Shown: positions 25,511 to 34,948 of the stretch, piece after piece
How positions within the stretch are numbered: the first letter of the stretch is position 1
How the letters are laid out: each line of letters opens with the position of its first letter
Assembly: GCF_003201475.1 (NCBI RefSeq)
Contig: NZ_QJJK01000004.1
Coordinates: forward strand, 256,631-320,630
From: Chelatococcus asaccharovorans
GTDB taxonomy: Bacteria > Pseudomonadota > Alphaproteobacteria > Rhizobiales > Beijerinckiaceae
Direction: 5' to 3'
DNA: 64,000 nucleotides
Translations under genes and position numbers: made by a program
The notes under the pieces: model-generated
Told to the model about the DNA's origin: nothing
Seen by the model: only the letters and a program-made list of their open reading frames with translations
The model's database searches: none

Positions 25511-26200
25511 TCACACCGAGAGAAAACTTGAGATCTTGGCTTCGTCGACGGCGTCGCGATCCTCCTCGTGGACAATTTCACCATTCTCGATGACGAGGAT
25601 GCGGTCCGCGATATCGAGGGCAAAGGACAGCACCTGCTCGGATACGACAATGGACAAGCCGCGCTCGTCACGGATGCGCTTCAGGGTGCGGGCCATGTCG
25701 CGGATGATCGACGGCTGGATGCCCTCCGTCGGCTCGTCGAGCAGGAGAACCTTGGGCTTGCTGGCGAGCGCGCGGGCAATCGCGAGCTGCTGCTGCTGGC
25801 CGCCGGAGAGGTTGCCGCCGCGCCGGCCCTTCATCTCGAGCAGCACGGGAAAAAGTTCGTAGATGCTGTCCGGCACCTCGGACTCGCCCGTCGTCGTCAG
25901 GCCGGTCTCGATGTTCTCCTTGACGGTCATGGTCGAGAAGATCATCCGGCCCTGGGGCACATAGGCGACGCCCTTGGCGACGCGCTCATAGCTCTTGAGC
26001 CCGGTGATCTCGTCGGTGCCGACGGTGACATGGCCGCTTTTCGTGGGAACCACGCCCATCAGCGCCTTCATGAGCGTCGTCTTGCCCATGCCGTTGCGCC
26101 CCATGATGGCGACGATCTCGCCGGGCGCGATCCGGAAATCGAGCCCGTGGAGAACCTCGCTCTGGCCATAGGCGACATGCAGGTCCTGGACTGTCAGCAT
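25511..26200 (-). CDS. urtE: Urea/amide ABC transporter ATPase UrtE
   Basis: A 229-residue LivF-type ATPase. Walker A GRNGMGKTT is near residues 34-42, the signature LSGGQQQQLAIARAL is present, and Walker B reads VLLLDEPTEGIQPSII; the EGIQPSII ending is characteristic of UrtE. It is the last transporter gene of urtABCDE. It could equally serve short-chain amides in view of the linked formamidase. Confidence 0.93.
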   Translation of the reverse strand: MLTVQDLHVAYGQSEVLHGLDFRIAPGEIVAIMGRNGMGKTTLMKALMGVVPTKSGHVTVGTDEITGLKSYERVAKGVAYVPQGRMIFSTMTVKENIETGLTTTGESEVPDSIYELFPVLLEMKGRRGGNLSGGQQQQLAIARALASKPKVLLLDEPTEGIQPSIIRDMARTLKRIRDERGLSIVVSEQVLSFALDIADRILVIENGEIVHEEDRDAVDEAKISSFLSV

Positions 26201-26209
26201 GGCAAGTCC

Positions 26210-26971
26210 TCAATGTCCGAGATAGACTTCGATGACGCGCGGATCGTGTTTCACGCGGTCCATCGAGCCTTCCGAGAGAACCTTGCCCTGGTGTAGCACC
26301 GTGACGCGATGGGCGATGTCCTCGACGAATTTCATGTCGTGCTCGATGACGATCACCGAGCGGTTCTTGATGATCTTGTGCAGGAGTTCCGCGGTCTTCT
26401 TACGCTCGCTCACGCTCATGCCGGCGACCGGCTCGTCGAGCATCATGAGATCCGGATCCTGGATGAGCAGCATGCCGATCTCCAGCCACTGCTTCTGGCC
26501 GTGGCTGAGGAATTCGGCACGCTCGTCGAGGTGATCGGCGAGAAAGATGGTCTCGGCGATCTCCTCGACCCGCCTGCGCACCTCCGCGTCGCGCCGGAAG
26601 GTGAGCGCGCCAAAGACGGAGCGCCCGCGCGGAAAGGAGATCTCCAGGTTCTCGAAGACCGTCAGGTCATCGTAGATCGAGGGGTTCTGGAACTTCCGGC
26701 CGACGCCGGCCAGCACGATATTGCTTTCCGACATCTTCGTCAGGTCCATGTCGCGGAACTTGATGGAGCCAGATGTCGCCCTGGTACGCCCACAGATGAG
26801 ATCAAGAACGGTTGTCTTACCGGCCCCGTTTGGACCGATGATAACGCGGATCTCGTTTTCGTCGACATAGAACGAGACGTCGTTGACCGCCTTGAACCCG
26901 TCGAAAGACACGGTAAGCGCCTCGACGGCGAGGACGAACTGCTTTTGCGGATCGTTCGGGGGAATGATCAT
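26210..26971 (-). CDS. urtD: Urea/amide ABC transporter ATPase UrtD
   Basis: A 253-residue LivG-type ATPase with LTVSFDGFKAVNDVSFYVDENEIR, Walker A GPNGAGKTT, the signature LSHGQKQWLEIGMLL and Walker B LMMLDEPVAGMSVSE, the last typical of UrtD. It lies between urtC and urtE with nine-base spacers. UrtD and UrtE form the ATPase pair of the importer. Confidence 0.93.
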   Translation of the reverse strand: MIIPPNDPQKQFVLAVEALTVSFDGFKAVNDVSFYVDENEIRVIIGPNGAGKTTVLDLICGRTRATSGSIKFRDMDLTKMSESNIVLAGVGRKFQNPSIYDDLTVFENLEISFPRGRSVFGALTFRRDAEVRRRVEEIAETIFLADHLDERAEFLSHGQKQWLEIGMLLIQDPDLMMLDEPVAGMSVSERKKTAELLHKIIKNRSVIVIEHDMKFVEDIAHRVTVLHQGKVLSEGSMDRVKHDPRVIEVYLGH

Positions 26972-26979
26972 CTCTCACC

Positions 26980-28128
26980 TCACTCCGCGGGAGCGCCGTG
27001 CAGCGGCTGCTCGGTTTCTGCCGGGCGGCGGCGTGTGAGACGCGCGACCAGCGGGTCGACATAGCTGTGGTAGATGCCGGCAAGCCCGTTCGGGAACACC
27101 ATGACGACGGCGATGAACAGCGCGCCGAGCCCGAACAGCCAGAGCTCCGGAAAGCTCTCCGAGAAGGCCGTCTTGGCCACATTGACCAGAAGCGTGCCGT
27201 AGACAGCCCCGAAGAGCGACAGCCGGCCGCCGACGGCGGTGTAGATCACCATCTCGATCGACGGCACGATGCCGACGAAGGACGGCGACATGAACCCGAC
27301 CTGCAGGGTGAACATCGCGCCGCCAATCGCCGCGAAGGCGGCCGCCAGGCAGAAGGCGAAGATCTTGAAATTGGCGACGGAATAGCCGGAGAAACGGACC
27401 CGGTCCTCCTTGTCGCGCATGGCGACCAGCACACGGCCGAGCTTGGAGCGTTTGACGTATTGGGCGAGCAGGATGCAGGCGATCAACAGGCCGCTATTGA
27501 CGAAATAGAGGATCTGCTTGGCGCTGTCGGTGCGGATGTCCCAGCCCTGCAGGGTCCTGAGATCCGTGATGCCGTTGATGCCGCCGGTGTAGCCCTGCCG
27601 GCCGACGATCAGGATGGTGAGGATGGCGGCGATCGCCTGGGTGATGATCGCGAAATACACGCCACCCACGCGACGCTTGAACATGGCGGCGCCGATGAAG
27701 AAGGCAAACAGGGTGGGCACGGCGATGATGAGGATCACCGTCAAGGTGAGGCTCTTGAACGGCAGCCAGAAGAAGGGAAGCTCGGTCAGCTGGTTCCAGT
27801 CCATGAAGTCGGGAATGCCGGGCGTGGACTGGATCTTGGTGTTCGCGACGCTCGATGCCTCGAGCTTGAGATACATGGCCATGCAGTAGCCGCCGAGGCC
27901 GAAGAAGATGCCCTGGCCAAGGCTGAGGATGCCCCCGAAGCCCCAGCACAGCACGAGGCCGAGCGCGACGAAGGCATAGGTGAGATATTTGCCGACGAGA
28001 TTCAGGCGGAACGCATCGAGCGTCGCGGGGAGAACCACCAGGATCAGGGCGGCGATGATGAGGATCGAGACGATCTCCAGCGGCTTCATGAAGGCCGTAT
28101 CGTCGGCGGATTTGGAGCGAATGACCAT
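26980..28128 (-). CDS. urtC: Urea/amide ABC transporter permease UrtC
   Basis: A 382-residue permease of the LivM type with about ten membrane helices. CWGFGGILSLGQGIFFGLGGYCMAMYL and the SIEMVIYTAVGGRLSLFGAVYGTLLVN region are characteristic of UrtC. The C-terminus is polar and cytoplasmic. The start at 28128 is three bases after the urtB stop. Confidence 0.94.
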   Translation of the reverse strand: MVIRSKSADDTAFMKPLEIVSILIIAALILVVLPATLDAFRLNLVGKYLTYAFVALGLVLCWGFGGILSLGQGIFFGLGGYCMAMYLKLEASSVANTKIQSTPGIPDFMDWNQLTELPFFWLPFKSLTLTVILIIAVPTLFAFFIGAAMFKRRVGGVYFAIITQAIAAILTILIVGRQGYTGGINGITDLRTLQGWDIRTDSAKQILYFVNSGLLIACILLAQYVKRSKLGRVLVAMRDKEDRVRFSGYSVANFKIFAFCLAAAFAAIGGAMFTLQVGFMSPSFVGIVPSIEMVIYTAVGGRLSLFGAVYGTLLVNVAKTAFSESFPELWLFGLGALFIAVVMVFPNGLAGIYHSYVDPLVARLTRRRPAETEQPLHGAPAE

Positions 28129-28131
28129 GTC

Positions 28132-29058
28132 TCAGCGCCTGACCTTGAGGACGAACAGGCCCTGCGGCCGCAGCATGAGGATGCCGACCACCGCGAGCAA
28201 TGTGAGCACCTTGGCGATGGAGCCGGAGAGGAAGAACTCCATGATCGACTGCGCCTGCGAGATGGTGAAGGCGGAGGCGATGGTGCCGGCGAGGCTCGCA
28301 GCGCCGCCGAAGACGACGACGAGGAAGGTGTCGACGATATAGAGCTGGCCTGCCGTCGGGCCGGTCGAGCCGATCATCGTGAAGGCCGAGCCGGCGATGC
28401 CGGCGATGCCGCAGCCGATGCCGAAGGTGTAGCGATCGACCTTCTCGGTGTTGATGCCCACGGCGCCCGCCATGACGCGGTTCTGCACAACGGCGCGCAC
28501 CTGCATGCCCCAGCGCGAGCGATACATCATGACGGCGACCGCGATGGTGATGATGGTCGTCAGGGCCATCACGAAGAGGCCGTTGATCTGGATCTCGATG
28601 ACATCCGTCACCGGAAGCGAACCGAGCATCCACTGCGGCAGTTCCACGCCGACCTCGCGCGGGCCGAAGACCGACCGGTAGAACTGCTGCAGGATGAGCG
28701 AGAGCCCCCAGGTCGCGAGAAGCGTGTCCAGCGGACGCTTGTAGAGCCGCCGGATCATCAGCCACTCCACGGCGACGCCCAGGGCCCCGGAGACGAGGAA
28801 GGCCAGGATCATCGCGATGAAAAAGTAGATCGGTACGAGGGCAGGCAGGTAACCGTGGAAGAATGTCGAGCACATCCAGGTCACGTAGGCGCCCAGGATC
28901 ATGAATTCGCCATGGGCCATGTTGATGACGCCCATCTGGCCAAAGATGATGGCAAGCCCAAGCGCCATCAGCAGAAAGACCGAAAATAAAATGAGGCCTG
29001 CGAAGCCTTGCATCACGAAGATCGATGTAAGCTCGCCGAGTGAATATTCGCCGAACAT
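28132..29058 (-). CDS. urtB: Urea/amide ABC transporter permease UrtB
   Basis: A 308-residue LivH-type permease with GLAIIFGQMGVINMAHGEFMILGAY near the N-terminus and VDTFLVVVFGGAASLAGTI towards the end, both diagnostic. Eight or so membrane helices are evident. It forms the pore with UrtC. A 179-base gap containing a stem-loop separates it from urtA. Confidence 0.94.
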   Translation of the reverse strand: MFGEYSLGELTSIFVMQGFAGLILFSVFLLMALGLAIIFGQMGVINMAHGEFMILGAYVTWMCSTFFHGYLPALVPIYFFIAMILAFLVSGALGVAVEWLMIRRLYKRPLDTLLATWGLSLILQQFYRSVFGPREVGVELPQWMLGSLPVTDVIEIQINGLFVMALTTIITIAVAVMMYRSRWGMQVRAVVQNRVMAGAVGINTEKVDRYTFGIGCGIAGIAGSAFTMIGSTGPTAGQLYIVDTFLVVVFGGAASLAGTIASAFTISQAQSIMEFFLSGSIAKVLTLLAVVGILMLRPQGLFVLKVRR

Positions 29059-29160
29059 GTCAGCCTCCCGGCCAATGGACTGATGGGGACGGTCGTCAAT
29101 AGAGTGAAAGCGCAGCTTGAGATTGAAGACAGAACTTGAGATTGCAGACGCGACTTGCCG

Positions 29161-29186
29161 TCACCCAGGCATCACTGCCTGGGTGA
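29161..29186 (-). promoter_or_regulatory. Stem-loop between urtA and urtB
   Basis: TCACCCAGGCA pairs perfectly with TGCCTGGGTGA around a four-base loop. No U-run follows in the direction of transcription. It is placed where it could stabilise the receptor mRNA and reduce read-through into the permease genes. Confidence 0.6.
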
Positions 29187-29237
29187 CTTTCCCTGCGGCG
29201 TTTCCTCGGTCTCGATTACATCAGTCTTGCCAGCGGC

Positions 29238-30497
29238 TTATTGGTAGCCTTTGGGGAAGGGATCCGGCTCCATCAGCTCGGCCGTCTCGTAGATCACGTC
29301 GTATTGTCCGTCGGGCCGCGCGCGCCCGACGCGCGTCTTGGACCACAGGTGGTGGTTGGGATGGATCTTTACGTAACCCTCCGGGGCTTGTTTGAATTCA
29401 ACGCCGGCGGAGGCTTCGGCCACCTTGTCGATGTCGAAGGACCCCGCCTTTTCCACCGTCAGCTTCCACAGCCAGGGGCCGAGATAGGCCGCCTGCGTCA
29501 CGTCGCCGATCACCGTCTTGTCGCCCCACATCTTCTTGAAGGCGGAGACGAACTGCTTGTTGTTCGCATTGTCGAGCGACTGGAAATACTTCATGCAGGC
29601 ATAAGCGCCCGCGATGTTCTCGCCGCCGATGCCGTCGATCTCATCCTCGGTGACCGAGATCGTCATCAGGGTCTGTTTGTTGAGATCAATGCCGGCGGCC
29701 TTGAGCTGCTTGTAGAAGGCGACGTTCGAGCCACCCACGATGATGGCATAGATCACATCCGGCTTCGTCAGTTTGATCTTGTTGATGACGGAATTGAACT
29801 GGGTATGCCCCAGCGGGAAATATTCCTCGCCCACGACTTTCGTCTTGAGGACGTTCTCGATGTGCTTGCGTGCGATCTTGTTGGACGTGCGCGGCCAGAT
29901 ATAGTCAGAGCCGAGCAGGTAGAACGTCTTGGCGCCCTTCTCCTTGGCGACCCAGTCCAGGCCCGCGAGGATCTGCTGGGTCGCTTCCTGGCCCGTGTAG
30001 ATAACGTTCTTTGACTGCTCCAGTCCTTCGTAGAAGGTTGGATAATACAGCATTCCGTTATATTGCTCGAAGACGGGCAACACCGCCTTGCGCGACGCCG
30101 AGGTCCAGCAACCCATGACGGCAGCACATTTGTCGTTGACGAGAAGCTTCTTCGCCTTTTCGGCAAAGGTCGGCCAATCGCTGCCGCCATCCTCCTGGAT
30201 GAACTTGATCTTGCGCCCGAGAACGCCGCCTTCGGCATTGATCTGCTCGATGGCGAGCTTCTCGGCCTGGACAGAACCGGTTTCGGAAATCGCCATCGTA
30301 CCGGTGACCGAATGCAGGATGCCGACGGTCACGTCGGTATCGGTGACGGCGAGGCCCGTGGTATTGACGGCGGATGTGGCCGGTGCCTGCGCGAAGGCGG
30401 TCCGTGGCATGGCAAGACCGGCAAACGGCATGGCAGCCATGCCGAGAAGCATCCTGCGTCGAAGATCTGATTGCGGACGATCTTGATCGTGCGCCAT
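29238..30497 (-). CDS. urtA: Urea/amide ABC transporter receptor UrtA
   Basis: A 419-residue periplasmic receptor of the urea/short-chain amide family. The N-terminus has RRRMLLGMAAMPFAGLAMP, consistent with a Tat-type signal. VGILHSVTGTMAISETG, INAEGGVLGRKIKFIQEDGGSDWPTFAEKAKKL and the VIYAIIVGGSNVAFYKQLKAAGI segment are typical of UrtA. It starts the leftward operon and is divergent from the transporter-kinase fusion gene. The coupling to formamidase suggests formamide or acetamide as possible ligands in addition to urea. Confidence 0.93.
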   Translation of the reverse strand: MAHDQDRPQSDLRRRMLLGMAAMPFAGLAMPRTAFAQAPATSAVNTTGLAVTDTDVTVGILHSVTGTMAISETGSVQAEKLAIEQINAEGGVLGRKIKFIQEDGGSDWPTFAEKAKKLLVNDKCAAVMGCWTSASRKAVLPVFEQYNGMLYYPTFYEGLEQSKNVIYTGQEATQQILAGLDWVAKEKGAKTFYLLGSDYIWPRTSNKIARKHIENVLKTKVVGEEYFPLGHTQFNSVINKIKLTKPDVIYAIIVGGSNVAFYKQLKAAGIDLNKQTLMTISVTEDEIDGIGGENIAGAYACMKYFQSLDNANNKQFVSAFKKMWGDKTVIGDVTQAAYLGPWLWKLTVEKAGSFDIDKVAEASAGVEFKQAPEGYVKIHPNHHLWSKTRVGRARPDGQYDVIYETAELMEPDPFPKGYQ

Positions 30498-30579
30498 GGC
30501 GCCTTACCCCTCTCGTTGTTTTGGGAGCAGGGTCTTCTGCCCCGCGACGTCCTCATCGTTGGATAATTGCCGCAGTGCA

Positions 30580-30605
30580 GCAATACGTAGGATCACGTAT
30601 ATTGC
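30580..30605. promoter_or_regulatory. Palindromic site in the urtA / kinase divergent region
   Basis: GCAATACGT at 30580-30588 is mirrored by ACGTATATTGC at 30595-30605 with a two-base imperfection and six-base centre. It sits between the two divergent genes and is a natural candidate binding site for the LuxR-type response regulator encoded at 34019. Function inferred. Confidence 0.45.
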
Positions 30606-30657
30606 ACCGCGAAACACCTGACATACTGGGTGACGAGGCAGAGGGGGCAGAGAAGGC

Positions 30658-33600
30658 ATGAGTGGCCGGCAACGGATCGACCGTGTCCGTCGCGAGTACA
30701 ATCAATGGGTCACAAACCAGACCCTTGAGGATTTCGCATTGCGCTTCACGGCCAAGCGGGCCCGTCGGTGGTCGCCGCTGCGTGTCGCCAACACGGCACT
30801 CGGCGCGATTTCGTTTCTGGCCCTGGAGGCGATCGGCGCAGCGACGACGCTGAGCTATGGCTTCACCAACGTCAGCCTCGCGATCCTCGCGGTCGGCACG
30901 CTCATCTTCCTGACCGGCGTGCCGATTTCCTATTACGCGTCGCGCTATGGCGTGGATATCGATCTGCTGACGCGCGGCGCGGGCTTCGGCTACATCGGCT
31001 CGACGATCACGTCGCTGATCTATGCGTCTTTCACCTTCATCTTCTTCGCCATCGAGGCCGTCATCCTCGCCATTGCCATCGAAATGATGACGGGCCTGCC
31101 GCGTGCGCTCGGCTATCTCGTGAGCGCGCTCGTCGTCATTCCGCTTGTGACCCACGGCATCACCTGGATCAGCCGCTTCCAGCTCTGGACGCAGCCGCTC
31201 TGGATCGTCCTGCAGATCGCTCCGTTCATCGCCATCCTGCACTACGAGCCCGATGCGCTGTCGGACTGGATGGGCTTCACCGGGCGCCATGGCGATCTCG
31301 GTGGCGGCTTCTCGCTGATCCTGTTCGGCGCGGCCTCCAGCGTCATGTTTTCGCTCGTCGCGCAGATCGGCGAACAGGTCGACTTCCTGCGCTTCCTGCC
31401 GCGGGAGCGCAGCGGCAAGCGCTGGGCCTGGTGGCTCGCCCTTATCTCAGCCGGACCGGGCTGGATCATCATCGGCGCCTTGAAGATGCTGGCCGGCTCT
31501 TTTCTCGCCGTCTATGCGCTGAAGCAGGGCGTGACGGAGGAGCAGGCCGTCGAGCCGGCGGAGATGTATGTGATGGCCTTCGAGACCATCTTCGGCGATC
31601 CGCGCGTGGCGCTCTATATCGCCTGCGCCTTCGTCATCCTCTGCCAGCTGAAGATCAATGTGACGAATGCCTATGCCGGATCGATCGCCTGGTCGAACTT
31701 CTTTTCCCGGCTCACCCACAGCCATCCCGGCCGCGTCGTGTGGCTGGTGTTCAACCTCGGCGTGGCCGTGCTTCTCATGGAGCTCGGCGTCTATCGCGCG
31801 CTCGAGAACACGCTCGCGCTCTATTCGAACGTCGCCATCGGCTGGGTCGGTGCCATCGTCGCCGATCTCGTCATCAACAAGCCGCTGAAGCTTTCGCCGG
31901 CGCATATCGAGTTCAAGCGCGCCCATCTTTATGACATCAACCCCGTCGGGGTCGGCGCCATGCTGGTGGCGACGACCGTCGGCATATCGACCTTCTTCGG
32001 TCTCGCCGGCGAGTTGGCAAAGGCGCTGTCGCCTTTTCTGGCGCTGGGCGCCGCGCTCGTTACCGCTCCGCTCATCGCCTGGGGGACGGGCGGGAAATAC
32101 TATCTCGCACGAACCCCGAAGAAGAGCTGGCAGAAGCGCGATTCCATCAAGTGCTGCATCTGCGAGCACGCCTTCGAGCCCGAGGATATGGCCTCCTGCC
32201 CCGCCTATGCGGGACCGATCTGCTCGCTCTGCTGCTCTCTGGACGCACGCTGTGACGATCTCTGCAAGCCGCATGCGCGTTATCCCGTGCAGATGCGCGC
32301 CGCGCTCACGCGGATCATGCCGGCGAGGCTCCATGGCTGGCTGACGGCCGACGTGACCTATTTTCTCGGGGTGTTCTTCCTGGCGGGCGGCGTCATCGCG
32401 CTCACGCTCACGCTGATCTATCTGCAAAGTACCAGCGATCCCTCCGTCGATCCGGCCATTGCCGCCGGACTTCTGTGGAAGGCCTTCTTCGTTCTGGCCA
32501 TCATCATCGGGGTCGCGGCCTGGCTGTTCGTCCTCGTGCAGGCGAGCCGCACCGCGGCCCAGGAGGAATCCCGCCGGCAGACGGCGCTCTTGATGAACGA
32601 GATCGAGGCGCATAACCGCACCGATGCCGCTCTCCAGCGCGCCAAGGATGCGGCCGAAGCCGCCAACCACGCCAAGAGCCGCTATGTGGTGGGGCTGAGC
32701 CACGAGCTCAGGACCCCGCTCAACGCCATCGTCGGCTATGCCCAGATCCTCGAGAACGACCCCGCGATCGCCGCGAAGCAACGGGGCCAGATCCATGTCG
32801 TCCGCCGTAGCGCCGATCACCTGTCGGGCCTGATCGACGGCATCCTCGACATATCCAAGATCGAGGCCGGCCGGCTCGACCTGTCGCGCGACGAAATCCC
32901 GCTCGTCGAGTTCCTCGACCAGATCGTCGGCATGTTCAAGCTGCAGGCCGCCGCCAAAGGCCTCGAATTCCGTTTTGACAGGCCCGCAAATCTGCCCTCG
33001 GTCGTCTATGCCGATGGCAACCGGCTGCGCCAGGTGCTGATCAACCTTCTCTCCAACGCCATCAAGTTCACCACGAAAGGCAAGGTCACCTTCGCGCTGG
33101 CCTACCGGAGCCCGGTCGCCGAATTCACCATCGCCGATACCGGGCCGGGCATTCCGGCGGAGGATCTGGAGCGCATCTTCGAGCCCTTCGAGCGAGGAGC
33201 CGGACGCCCCGGGCAGATGCCGCCCGGCACGGGGCTCGGACTGACCATCTCGAAGCTTCTCGCCGGCGTGATGGGCGGCAGCATCACCGTGACGAGCAAG
33301 CTTGGCATAGGCACCGCCTTCAAGGTCAAGCTGCTCCTGTCGGAGGTGACCGATCCCCGCCCCATCATCGGCAGCGAGGATCACATCACGGGCTATGTGG
33401 GCCGGAGGCGGACGATCTTCGTGGTGGACGACGATCCCGTGCACCACGATCTCATGCGCGAGATCCTGGGGCCTCTCGGCTTCATCATTCTCCATGCGAC
33501 CCATGGCGAGGCCTGCACCGACATGGCGCGCCATGTGCGCCCGGACCTCTTCCTGATCGACGTCTCGATGGCCGGCATGGATGGCTGGGCCCTGGCGCAG

Positions 33601-34029
33601 GCCCTGCGCGAGCAGGGGCAGGATCAGGCGCGCATCGTCATGTTTTCGGCGAGTGCGGTCGAGGCCTATCGCGCGGCCATGGCGCGCCCGTTCCATGACG
33701 GCTATCTTCTCAAACCGGTCGAGATCCGGCAGCTTCTGCGCGAGATCCAGATTCAGCTCGGGCTCGAATGGGACCACGGGGACGATCCCCTGGCCGCGCT
33801 CGCGGCGGTTCCGGCGGGTCGGTCGCGCCTCCAGTCCGCCGATGTCGCCGACCTCCGGCGCCTCGGTGAACTTGGCCATATCAGGGGTTTGCAGGCGCGA
33901 CTGGACGTCATCGGAGCCGCCAACCCCACGCAGCGGGGGACCGTCGCCGAGCTCACGCAGCTCGTCGACACGATCGATCTTCCCGGCTTCATGGCCGCCC
34001 TCGATGCGATGGACCAGCATGACGCATAG
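30658..34029 (+). CDS. NCS1-type transporter fused to hybrid histidine kinase
   Basis: A 1123-residue protein. Residues 45-480 form a purine/cytosine-permease-like (NCS1) membrane domain of about 12 helices. Residues 499-539 are a Cys-rich module (CCxxC, CxxCC, C-x3-C, then His) that could bind zinc. Two more helices (about 563-588 and 605-628) lead to a coiled linker, a HisKA domain with His682 in SHELRTPLNA, an HATPase domain with an N-box near 785 and a DTGPGIP segment, and a receiver domain with Asp968. A short C-terminal tail follows. It probably senses a transported or bound nitrogenous compound and signals to the response regulator downstream. The architecture fits sensing of urea or amides for the divergent urt-fmd operon. 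Confidence 0.9.
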   Translation: MSGRQRIDRVRREYNQWVTNQTLEDFALRFTAKRARRWSPLRVANTALGAISFLALEAIGAATTLSYGFTNVSLAILAVGTLIFLTGVPISYYASRYGVDIDLLTRGAGFGYIGSTITSLIYASFTFIFFAIEAVILAIAIEMMTGLPRALGYLVSALVVIPLVTHGITWISRFQLWTQPLWIVLQIAPFIAILHYEPDALSDWMGFTGRHGDLGGGFSLILFGAASSVMFSLVAQIGEQVDFLRFLPRERSGKRWAWWLALISAGPGWIIIGALKMLAGSFLAVYALKQGVTEEQAVEPAEMYVMAFETIFGDPRVALYIACAFVILCQLKINVTNAYAGSIAWSNFFSRLTHSHPGRVVWLVFNLGVAVLLMELGVYRALENTLALYSNVAIGWVGAIVADLVINKPLKLSPAHIEFKRAHLYDINPVGVGAMLVATTVGISTFFGLAGELAKALSPFLALGAALVTAPLIAWGTGGKYYLARTPKKSWQKRDSIKCCICEHAFEPEDMASCPAYAGPICSLCCSLDARCDDLCKPHARYPVQMRAALTRIMPARLHGWLTADVTYFLGVFFLAGGVIALTLTLIYLQSTSDPSVDPAIAAGLLWKAFFVLAIIIGVAAWLFVLVQASRTAAQEESRRQTALLMNEIEAHNRTDAALQRAKDAAEAANHAKSRYVVGLSHELRTPLNAIVGYAQILENDPAIAAKQRGQIHVVRRSADHLSGLIDGILDISKIEAGRLDLSRDEIPLVEFLDQIVGMFKLQAAAKGLEFRFDRPANLPSVVYADGNRLRQVLINLLSNAIKFTTKGKVTFALAYRSPVAEFTIADTGPGIPAEDLERIFEPFERGAGRPGQMPPGTGLGLTISKLLAGVMGGSITVTSKLGIGTAFKVKLLLSEVTDPRPIIGSEDHITGYVGRRRTIFVVDDDPVHHDLMREILGPLGFIILHATHGEACTDMARHVRPDLFLIDVSMAGMDGWALAQALREQGQDQARIVMFSASAVEAYRAAMARPFHDGYLLKPVEIRQLLREIQIQLGLEWDHGDDPLAALAAVPAGRSRLQSADVADLRRLGELGHIRGLQARLDVIGAANPTQRGTVAELTQLVDTIDLPGFMAALDAMDQHDA

Positions 34030-34948
34030 CCACGACAGCCGCCGCATTGCCCTCGTCGTCGACGATTCGCCGGAAACCCTGCGGCTCCTGACGGATGCCC
34101 TCGACGCGGCCGGCTTCACCGTGATGGTGGCGCTTGACGGCGAATCCGCCCTGAAGATCGCGGTCCATATCACTCCGGATGTCGTCCTGCTCGACGCCGT
34201 CATGCCGGGAATGAGCGGTTTCGAAGCCTGCCGGCGCCTCAAGCAGGAACCGCAGCTCGCGCATGTCCCGGTCATCTTCATGACGGGCTTGACCGAAACC
34301 GCCCATATTCTCGAAGGGCTGGCTGCCGGCGGGGTCGATTATGTCACCAAGCCGATCGTCATCGATGAGATGCTGGCGCGCATCCGCGTCCATTCCACCA
34401 ATGCCCGCCTCACGGAAAGCGCGCAGGCCGCACTCGACACGTCCGGCCGGACTTTGCTCGCCGTCAACCTCGCCGGCGACATCCTCTGGCTCACCCCGCT
34501 GGCCCGCAAGCGGCTCGGCCCGGCCCTCGTGGAGGGCAAGGCGCGGCCGTCGGCCCTGCCCGCAAGCCTGACCCGCTGGCTCAGGGACGCGGCCGCGATC
34601 GCGGAGATCGAGCGCCAGCGGGAACTCGTCAGCCCGCTGCCCGGTGACCCCAGCTCGACGCTGACATTCGTCGGCCGCATGGGAGACGACGAGTATCTCC
34701 TGCGGCTCGGATCCGGACAGACCGACGATGCCCCCCGGCGGTTGCGGCAGGCCTTCGACCTGACGCAGCGCGAGGGCGAGGTCTTGTGGTGGATCGCTGC
34801 CGGCAAGTCCAACCGCGACATCGCGGCGATCCTCTCGCTCAGCCCGCGCACCGTCGACAAGCATCTCGAGCAGGTCTACCTGAAGCTGCGCGTCGAAAAC
34901 CGGACGGCAGCCGCGACGCTTGCTCTGCGATCCCTTGGTCAGCTGTAG
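34019..34948 (+). CDS. Response regulator, REC plus LuxR-type DNA-binding domain
   Basis: A 309-residue regulator. The receiver domain occupies residues 1-125 with phospho-acceptor Asp59 in VVLLDAVMPG and a KP pair near 110. A linker of about 110 residues with PAS-like character precedes a LuxR helix-turn-helix at about 246-309 (LTQREGEVLWWIAAGKSNRDIA ... RTVDKHLEQVYLKL). The ATG at 34019 lies inside the 3' end of the kinase gene, overlapping by 11 bases, so they form a coupled two-component pair. It likely controls urt-fmd expression. Confidence 0.92.
   Translation: MTHSHDSRRIALVVDDSPETLRLLTDALDAAGFTVMVALDGESALKIAVHITPDVVLLDAVMPGMSGFEACRRLKQEPQLAHVPVIFMTGLTETAHILEGLAAGGVDYVTKPIVIDEMLARIRVHSTNARLTESAQAALDTSGRTLLAVNLAGDILWLTPLARKRLGPALVEGKARPSALPASLTRWLRDAAAIAEIERQRELVSPLPGDPSSTLTFVGRMGDDEYLLRLGSGQTDDAPRRLRQAFDLTQREGEVLWWIAAGKSNRDIAAILSLSPRTVDKHLEQVYLKLRVENRTAAATLALRSLGQL

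Noticed and set aside
31447-34281. Very long antisense reading (about 944 codons) across the transporter-kinase fusion gene
   Set aside because: It has low-complexity His, Arg and Asp-rich composition and no family match; it is a shadow of the GC-rich sense gene. Other long antisense frames such as 26998-28989 and 58072-60006 were dropped for the same reason.
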